A stretch of DNA of 64,000 nt from Gyromitra esculenta (lineage: Eukaryota; Ascomycota; Pezizomycetes; Pezizales; Discinaceae): assembly GCA_038503075.1 (NCBI GenBank), contig JBCAML010000005.1:2046001-2110000 (forward strand), written 5' to 3'. Position 1 is the first letter of the stretch. Every line of letters starts with the position of its first letter. Positions 56,684 through 64,000 of this stretch are shown here, piece by piece. The notes under the pieces were generated by a model, which had not been told where the DNA came from, ran no database searches, and saw only the letters and a program-made list of their open reading frames with translations. Position numbers and translations under genes: made by a program.

Positions 56684-58336
56684 ATGGTGCTCCTCAACTT
56701 TGCCAACGAAATCCTTCTCGTAATCGCCTCAAACCTTGGCCAAAAGGATGTTGAATCACTCCTCCAAACCAACCGCCGCCTGGCAAAACTCCTCACCCCA
56801 CGCTATTACGACATCGCGCTCAACAACCCTTTCTTCAAAGAGCAGTTCAACCCCGAAACCGTTATGCAGTGGGCTGCAGTTGAAGGGCACGTGACCCCAA
56901 TTATCCAGATCCTCGAGCGAGGGGGTAAAATTGGGGTCCGTAATAGTGTTGGGTCGACGCTCCTTCATCTCGCAGCCGAAAATAAACACGAAGGCGTTGT
57001 GAAGGTCCTGCTTGCAAGAAAAGCTGATATCGCTGCACAGAATCGGAGTGGTGCAACACCGCTACATGTTGCGGCGGAAAAAGGCTTTGATGGAATGTTT
57101 AGTCTGGTGCAGACGGTCTGGAGAGGGTCTCGCTTCGATAGGGTGATCAATATCTCTGATCGTGCTGGATGCACACCGCTGCACCCGGCGGCGGCGAATA
57201 ACTCCCAGGCGATCATTAAGATCTTGTTAGACGAAGGTGCGGATATTACGGCTACAAATATCCGGGGGAAGACAGCTCTCCATCTTGCGGCGGAGAAAGG
57301 ACATGATGTGGTGGTTAAGCTGTTGATGGAGCATGGTGCTGCGGCCGATGAAACGGCTGGGTTCCTTGATCGTGCTGGAAACACGCCCCTCCACTGGGCT
57401 GCGAAGAACGGCTACGAGGCAGTGGTAAGGATTCTGCTGGATATGGGAGTGGACAGTACAATCACGACTAGAGCCGGGGCGACGCCGCTACACTGGGCGG
57501 TGAAGATGGGACATGGAGCAGTGGTTGCGGCATTGTTAGAAAATAAAGCTATTGTGGACGCTAGGACAGAGGATGCGAGCGAAAATACACCTCTCCACTG
57601 GGCAGCCGAATCCTGTTGCTGGATGGGTCTATTTAAAGGCCGAGATCCACAACCCATCATCAAACTCCTCCTCAAAAGGGGCGCAGACGTGAACGTCGTC
57701 GACGCGAACGGGAAGACAGCTCTTCACTACGCTGCTGAGAATGGCGAATACTCAACGAGGAGAAAAGAAGAGAAAAACACTCCCGGTCGATCACCGAGGA
57801 CCGTCGGGACCTCTAACGACACAGACGAAGTCGTCCAAGCAGCACACGGGAAACTGATTACATTACTACTCGAACGCGGGGCCGACGTCAACGCTCGAGA
57901 CAACTCAGGCATGACACCACTTCATTGCGCTGCAGCATACGCGGACGAACACACCCTCAAACTGCTACTCCACAGAGGCGCCGAAATTGAGGCGAAGAAC
58001 AACGCCGGGAAAACAGCGTTAGAGGCTGGGTCTGAATACCCCAGCACTAGTGCGGCGGATGCTGTTGTTCGGACATTACTCGAGTACGGTGCTCAACGCG
58101 CAGATGAGTTGGATTTAGAGAGTGAAAGTTCAGTTTACTCTGCAGACTTTGGAACCCACAAGAGGATGTCTCTTATTATGCCCTCGAGCGATAAGCGGAA
58201 ATCATTGGTGATAGAAGCGGGAACCCAGCCGTTGGAGAAATCGGAGTTTCACTTCTTTAAGGTTCGAGTTACTGGGCTGTTCGGGCCCGCAAGTTTCATT
58301 TCCCGGCTGGTTCATTGGCGTCGCAATAAAGTTTAA
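56684..58336 (+). CDS. F-box-like ankyrin-repeat protein
   Basis: Single exon, 550 residues. The N-terminus (LLNFANEILLVIASNLGQKDVESLLQTNRRLAKLL, here cited by residues 3-37) has the spacing of an F-box, which docks on Skp1 in SCF ubiquitin ligases. About ten or eleven ankyrin repeats follow (residues about 65-470), most with clear TPLHWAA or TALHLAA turns and LLLERGADVN helices. One repeat carries a Lys/Glu/Arg-rich insertion before its second helix. The C-terminal 80 residues are charged and lack repeats. F-box/ankyrin proteins are numerous in filamentous ascomycetes and serve as substrate receptors; the target cannot be told. No intron is needed and the start is the first ATG after an A-rich leader. 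Confidence 0.9.
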   Translation: MVLLNFANEILLVIASNLGQKDVESLLQTNRRLAKLLTPRYYDIALNNPFFKEQFNPETVMQWAAVEGHVTPIIQILERGGKIGVRNSVGSTLLHLAAENKHEGVVKVLLARKADIAAQNRSGATPLHVAAEKGFDGMFSLVQTVWRGSRFDRVINISDRAGCTPLHPAAANNSQAIIKILLDEGADITATNIRGKTALHLAAEKGHDVVVKLLMEHGAAADETAGFLDRAGNTPLHWAAKNGYEAVVRILLDMGVDSTITTRAGATPLHWAVKMGHGAVVAALLENKAIVDARTEDASENTPLHWAAESCCWMGLFKGRDPQPIIKLLLKRGADVNVVDANGKTALHYAAENGEYSTRRKEEKNTPGRSPRTVGTSNDTDEVVQAAHGKLITLLLERGADVNARDNSGMTPLHCAAAYADEHTLKLLLHRGAEIEAKNNAGKTALEAGSEYPSTSAADAVVRTLLEYGAQRADELDLESESSVYSADFGTHKRMSLIMPSSDKRKSLVIEAGTQPLEKSEFHFFKVRVTGLFGPASFISRLVHWRRNKV

Positions 58337-59938
58337 GATGTCTAAATGGTGTGGCCTGGTCTCTCAAGCGTGCGCAGGTATACTCTTAAACAGGTAATCG
58401 AGTGAGAGACTGTGATGTACAAGGCGTTGGTAGCGAAGGCAGATAGGTACTACCTGAGATCACTCATTAATTTTTTTTTCATTTGTTTTGTTAGTGGAAA
58501 TCGGTGAGTATAACCGAATTTCAAGAGGGAGTTGACATACTGTGTCTATATTCGTTCGCTTTATTTTTCTTAGGCAGTCTGCGATGATTGAGTCATTCTT
58601 TGAAGTTGCTTTCTTACTTTGGGTTAAGGGTTATGTGTTCTAATGGGTAGTATTTGACGACTTGTATGATATGCTGGAGGCGATCAAGGAAGGAAGTAAG
58701 GCATAGCATCTTAGCCTATAGCGCTCCATATGTCTAATGTAATGATTTAAAGGAGTCCCAGGGCCCAGAGTTCTGTGTGCTCAGGGAGCTCATTGATTTT
58801 ACGGGTAGTGATAATTGAGTGATAATTATTGGGTACCTTCCATCGATGATGAAGGGATTTAAAGGGCTGCATTCTGTGCGAGGCTACGCCAAATCTAAGA
58901 TTCTGTATGGGATGCAGAGGCAGCCCACTCCAAAAGATCGTCAGTTACTCACCTATCTTCCTACGCTTTTCCCGTCCCAAAATTAGGACAAGATACCGAT
59001 CCAATTCAGGTTCTATTCTCACCAATCGAAAATCTGCTCTCTAAAGGCTGGCCATCACATCCGGTAATGGCCCTCCAGCCATGACCTGCGTTCTGAGCCT
59101 GCTTCCTGTCCTGAGTGGGGTTGAAAATAACTCTACCACACGCATTATTAGGAGTGCCTAACCCATCGAAAAAACCAAGGTTGGATCGGCGTGTCCCAAT
59201 TGAAAATGGGTGTCAATAAAACAGATGTCCCGACCCCATTGCTAGAATATTAGCGAGTCTAGGCAAATGGTTTAGCGAGAGCTTTAACTACTTCGCTTAT
59301 TACTCGCCTGTGGGTAGCACCCAGACCCTTTGTTATGGGGGCCGTGGCTTATTCTCTCTGGCTATTTAAGGTCGTTGGACTGTGCATTGGAGTGGTCGGT
59401 TGGTGATCGTGCAATCGAAGTCGTTGCCTTGCTACTATAGGTATATTCCCCTAACCCTGTGTTTTCCCCAATCACCGCAGAGAATTCAATTATCTCGGAA
59501 GTCGTGCTTGCGCAGCTCCGTCACTCCCCAAGTACCTGGGCGACAAAAGAAAAGAAAAAATCAGGCCATCTCTTCCTTGCGGAGGATAAACAAAACACCT
59601 GCAGTTGCTCTGCCGTCCAAGCAAAGGGGCTATTTCCAGTAAACGCAGATACCTGTCACGCTGCACGCCACCCCCAACACCACTGTGACCTTGGCCTCGC
59701 GTCACGGATTATCACTCGTTATGCGGCTGAAATGGAAGCAGTTAGAGGCGGCACGCACAGGCGTCACGGTTGCGTCACCACGCGAGACGTCAACCACAAT
59801 CCAGCAAACCATCAAGTTTCCCAACTGCAACTCCATACTCTCTTCACGGCAATACGACTGCACTGAACTATTCATCTCACGACTAGGAACCAGTGAAAGT
59901 CGAGACTGAGAGTAGCATCGAGAGAGAGAGGATACACA
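58337..59938. other. Intergenic region, 1.6 kb
   Basis: Between two plus-strand genes. Contains the ankyrin gene's 3' UTR, a T-run near 58470, and the promoter of the phosphatase gene. Frames at 59382-59909 overlap on both strands and lack domains. Confidence 0.5.
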
Positions 59939-61990
59939 ATGGATTCTACTCCGGGCCTAACGGTCGTATGTGCACTGAGCTCTATAGTTCTTAGAATAGC
60001 TAGTTACGTCTTTTTACGATGGGTACGTCACAGTCCTTGAGTTACAGAATGCAGAAAACTAATAGTTCTCGGATTACAGATACCCGGACACGTATGATTC
60101 CTCTTCATTCTTAGTGAGTCGGACGATATGCTGACCCTCGACTCTAGCTTTTCACCAACGTTATATTCTCAGCTTTCGGCATCTACGCAAGCACGTTTGC
60201 AATTCTCTACCTCGCTAAGTCGGCCTACAAAGAAGTTTCTAGAACTACTGAGGTCACTGTTCTTCCGCCGAAAGATGCGGAACCCATATTATTAACTGGC
60301 ACATCTCCAGGCACCATACTGGTTGAAGCAGAGGATGATGATGTAGAAAGAGATCCTCTCTTACAAACCAATAAAGTAGCCGCGATCGAAGCAACTCAGA
60401 CAACTGTATACCGTCGCAAAGACCCCCATCCGTTGAAATCGCTACTCTTAGGACTGCCTTCTCCAAGCTCTGGGAAGCTATCTCTCGCAACATTTTTGAT
60501 CAATGGGCTTCTCATGGCTATGTCTTGGGACTATACGTTCCGCACAACCTACTTCTATCCAGCTTACGATCTCTCCTTCGCAAGAATCGGCTATGTCGGC
60601 CCCAACTCTGCGAAATTGCTCTTCCGCGAACCTGACAAGTTGAAATACCCCGTGAGCATCTGGCACCAAGTCGAAGCGCCGGGGACCTTTGAAGCCCATC
60701 TCGTCGACACAATACCCGTCCTCACCGAAGACACTGATTTCACTAAAACTGTGACGATCCCACATCTCCACCCAGAGACGAAATACCATTGGTTCACATC
60801 TTCAGGCCATAACGGGACATTTACCACTGCACCCCCGAAGGGTAAACCTCCCGCGGGCGGAAAATTCACCTTCCTGACGAGCAGCTGCATCAAAGCGCGT
60901 TTCCCATACTCTCCGTTCGAGCATCCTCTTGGCATTGAGGGCTTCCGCGTTCTTGGATCGATGGCGAAGGATCTGAAAGCAGCCTTTACGCTCTTTCTCG
61001 GTGATTTTATCTATATTGACGTTCCTCGCCGCCCCGGCGTTGATGTTGCTAGCTACCGCACACAGTACCGACAAGTTTACGCTTCTCCCGACTGGCCTGC
61101 CGCTGGAACAGACCTACCGTGGATGCATGTTCTCGATGATCATGAGATCGCCAACGACTGGTCTTCCAACACAACAGGAATCTACCGCGCCGCTATCGAG
61201 CCGTTCAACCACTACCAGCACGCCCCAAACCCTCCTGCAGTCCGTACCGCTGGAGACGAAACCTACTACTCCTTCTCGTGGGGCAGCTCAGCATCGTTCT
61301 TCATGCTAGATACTCGCCGCTACCGTTCTAACGAACACGTTCTCGACGGTCCCGGTAAGAGCATGCTCGGTCAGCAACAACTGGAAGATCTCCTCAACTG
61401 GCTTAAGCACGACGATGGTGGCGCAAACCTCAGTCATGGCGAAGAGGTCCAGTGGAAATTCATCATCAGTAGCGTTCCATTCACTAAGAACTGGCGTTTT
61501 GGGAGTAATGACACCTGGGCTGGGTATTTGCATGAGCGACGTAAAATTCTTGAGGCTGCATGGAGCGTCGGTGGTCGTAGCGGTGTTGTAGTACTTAGCG
61601 GTGATCGACATGAGTTTGCTGCTACTGCGTAAGCACCCTCTACTTCTTTACTGTTATTCAATTGCTAACGAACGTAGCTTTCCGCCACCAGAAAATTCTC
61701 CTTGGCCGGCTTCGTCTGCTGTACATGAGTTCTCATGTTCGCCGTTGAGCCAGTTTTATGTTCCGGTCCGGACATACAAGCAAGAAGATAACGAGGATGT
61801 CACAATTAAGTATATTCCTGACGGGAACGTGAAGTTTGGCGCGATCACGATCGACACGACAAACGAGGAACAGGCAGTACTGAAGTATAAGTTGTATGTG
61901 GATGGAATAGAGAGTTGGAGTTGGGTATTGACTGCACCGGCGAGGGGGAAGAAGAGTTTAGGAGGTGATAAGAAGAAGCAGTGGTCATAG
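59939..61990 (+). CDS. Membrane-anchored PhoD-like metallophosphatase
   Basis: Exons 59939-60022, 60148-61628 and 61678-61990 give 625 residues. The first intron (125 nt) is inferred: the second exon is open only from just after a TAG at 60145-60147, and the join is phase 0 within a hydrophobic segment (SYVFLRW to LFTNVIFSAFGIYAS). N-terminal hydrophobic segments at about 5-55 and 170-190 predict membrane anchoring. The PhoD-type core follows: LTSSCIKARFP (Cys-type substrate-side motif), LFLGDFIYIDVP near 310, LDDHEIANDW near 356, and SGDRHEF near 512, all metal-ligand motifs of the family. The second intron has a CTAAC branch point. PhoD enzymes hydrolyse phosphodiesters and monoesters; the substrate of the fungal membrane group is not established. 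Confidence 0.85.
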
Positions 61991-62347
61991 TGGAAGAGTA
62001 GATCGGTAGATTGATTATATTAGCGTTTGATAGTTTAATACTATTTAATTTATGTTAAATGATGGAGGGGTTGATAGGTATTATACCAGAACTCTGTTTT
62101 GTTTAATATATTTGTCACTTTTATTTGCGGTGTTCCAATGATGCGAGATATGTGTTTCAGTGTGCCTGATGGCTGTGAAATTGTCTGCTTGCGAAGAGGT
62201 ATTCATAAAATCGGCGCTATTGCTAAATATCGAGTGATAATATATGAAATATATTCCTATGATAACATAACAACTATACAGAAAAAACGCTAAATAAAAC
62301 CCTCTTACCCTCCATAAACACCAGACTCCTCATTTATTAAATATCTT
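61991..62347. other. Convergent spacer, 357 bp
   Basis: Lies between the 3' ends of the phosphatase (+) and the transporter (-). AT-rich, contains both 3' UTRs; nothing else seen. Confidence 0.5.
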
Positions 62348-64000
62348 CTATACGGACGGCGTCAATGAGTCCAGCCTTGTGGCAGCCGCTTTATCAATCT
62401 CAATCCTCCTATTTACACCCCGCACCCCGTTCCCAAGCATGAACGCAAGCGGACACACCGCAGCCGCGATAACAGCTTCAAATATCAACGACCTAAGCCC
62501 CGTGTCAGCGTAAAAAGGAAAAGAAACTCTCACTCCTCACGAATACGGGAATACCCACCGCCTCATCTTCCCACCATCGTCAACATCCTTCATAGCATCC
62601 ATAACCAACAGAAACACCGCCCCAACCAGTTGCCCACCACACCACAAGATTGCGCTCGTGATCTCCGGCGGACACGGATGCGTCACCTCGACCACCCACT
62701 CCAGCACCAGCGGAAGCAAACTGAAACTTGAAGCCCCCAGAAACACCGAGACTATGATTGGCGGGATCACGTTTCCGCCTGTGTCTACAGCGAATATGAG
62801 CGCGATATAGCAGACGGCGATGATGGGGACTTGGAGCTTTATTGCTAGCAGGAAAGTGTGCGTGCGGTCTATTATGGGCGATATGATGGCGGAGCTGATG
62901 AGGCCTGCTACTATTAGGACTGCGCCGGTTATTCCGGCTTCGTCGGCGGTGAAGTCGTAGGGGAGCATTATCTGTTTATTAGTTAGATGGGGGTGTTTAG
63001 AGAGGGGAGGGGGGAATTACTTGGTTTAGGAGGGAGGACATTGCGTTGAAGAAGCCCAGGTATACAGAGAACTGTAATCCCACTCACTTCCTATTAATAA
63101 TCTTCGTCTCCGATATATGTGGGATATGTAGTGGTACTTACGAGGGTTAGCACGATGATAAAATCTCTGTTTGTGAACAGCTCCCCCACCGCGACCGAGA
63201 ACCGCAATTTCTCAGTTGTGGCACTCGCGCACGGCGGACTCGGCGGCTTCGCTTGCACGAACCACCACGGCAGACACGCAACCGTTGCAATAACCGCAAC
63301 CCACAGCACCATCTCCGGTAGCTTATCGGGGGATGTCGCGATCATGGGGTTTATCAATTGTCCCAGCGCAGCCCCCACGGGATTCGATAAGCTCGCGAGA
63401 GCAGTGGCGGAAATGCGACCGCGCGAGGTGAACCAGAGGTCGCTGTAGTACGAGGGTGCGCTCAACACGAACGGCTGCGCGCACCCAATTAGGATCTGGC
63501 CAAACATTACTACGCCGAAGCTCTGCGATTTGGTCCCGGCATAGCGAATCCAGTTCCCGGAGAGAGCGAGGAGGGAGGCGGTGAGGATTGCGCGCTTGAC
63601 CCCTTGGTGGGAGAGGGTGTATACTACTGCGCTGGCGGAGTGTTAGCTACCTGCTAATACCAGGACAGGGGGAGGGGGACAGGGGGAGAACTAACGGACT
63701 GACTACTACATAGGCAAAGAATATAACCGTCGACAACCAATTCACCGGCGTCTGAGTCGCGAGCCTAAACCAGAGTTGTGTGCTATCGCTCACAGGCGCG
63801 AATGTAAGCCACTACTGCCTCTCTCCTATATCAGCGCCTGGCCAGTGCAAATTGGACAAACGGTAAAACTTACACCCCAGGATATCACGATATTCTGTAG
63901 CATCAACATCGCTAGCCCAAACCATCTTCGCTTGTATACGCGATACACCACTTCCGCCGTATCCCCACGTGCAGTTTCTAGAATCTCGCTGCCTGGTCCG
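62348..64000 (-). CDS. Major facilitator transporter, FLVCR-like, 5' end outside the window
   Basis: Six exons are visible on the minus strand: 64000-63874 (partial), 63811-63696, 63631-63142, 63071-63021, 62971-62559 and 62492-62348, about 447 residues. Junctions were chosen to keep frame and membrane segments; the join at 63696/63631 uses a GTTAGT donor. Diagnostic parts: VYRVYKRRWFGL at the cytosolic start of helix 1, WLTFAPVSDSTQLWF and NWLSTVIFFAYVVVSP around helices 1-2, then GQILIGCAQPFVLSAPSYYSDLWF. The pattern is that of FLVCR/DIRC2-type carriers. Animal members move choline, ethanolamine or haem-related substrates; fungal substrates are unknown. The final exon ends in a charged tail. 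The presequence to helix 1 starts beyond 64000. Confidence 0.87.

Noticed and set aside
1..64000. tRNA, rRNA, riboswitch or secondary-metabolite cluster
   Set aside because: No cloverleaf with intact T-arm box, no rRNA sequence, and no polyketide, peptide synthetase or terpene cyclase gene was found by reading.

Overview
The window is nuclear DNA of a filamentous ascomycete fungus, probably Pezizomycotina; I cannot place it further. Short GT-AG introns (about 50-125 bp) with CTAAC/CTGAC-like branch points, fungal orthologues of single-copy eukaryotic genes and a typical fungal LINE and chromovirus support this. No rRNA, tRNA or CRISPR array was recognised.

Gene layout. (+) dynactin p27 subunit (246-851) and a cis-prenyltransferase of the Rer2/Srt1 type (1262-2319); an 8-kb gene-free tract; (+) an unrecognised low-complexity protein (10285-11979) and a Neo1-type P4-ATPase flippase (13628-17574); (-) a BCS1-like AAA ATPase (18422-20113); a 12.5-kb transposon nest (21250-33751); (-) mitochondrial 2-oxoglutarate dehydrogenase E1 (36066-39546); (-) a secreted GH55 exo-beta-1,3-glucanase (42667-45339); (+) a secreted lytic-transglycosylase-like protein (49485-50559); (+) an F-box-like/ankyrin protein (56684-58336); (+) a membrane-anchored PhoD-like phosphatase (59939-61990); (-) an FLVCR-like MFS transporter cut by the right edge (62348-64000). 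The genes are mostly housekeeping or secreted and do not form one pathway or a biosynthetic cluster. Exon structures were rebuilt by hand, and all complete spliced models close in frame.

The transposon nest is the most informative region. A LINE on the minus strand carries a 16-bp target-site duplication (ATGAGACAGTACGTGT at 21250-21265 and 33736-33751). Its ORF2 holds a 409-bp solo LTR (duplication TTCAG). Its ORF1 holds a complete Gypsy chromovirus (duplication TTGGA) whose 412-bp LTRs differ at one base by eye. The 5' LTR of that Gypsy element is in turn interrupted by a 941-bp element (duplication TAGCA, ends TG...CA). The Gypsy element shows a canonical -1 frameshift signal at the gag-pol overlap (TTTAAAC, 6-nt spacer, 8-bp stem). 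It also has a 9-nt self-complementarity between LTR and primer-binding site, suggesting Tf1-like self-priming. Both LINE ORFs stay in frame when the insertions are ignored, so the whole nest is young.

The remaining gene-free DNA holds small TA-flanked inverted-repeat elements: an 807-bp element (34468-35274), a three-member family (about 40.55, 41.07 and 46.89 kb), and a nearly perfect 176-bp foldback (47853-48028).
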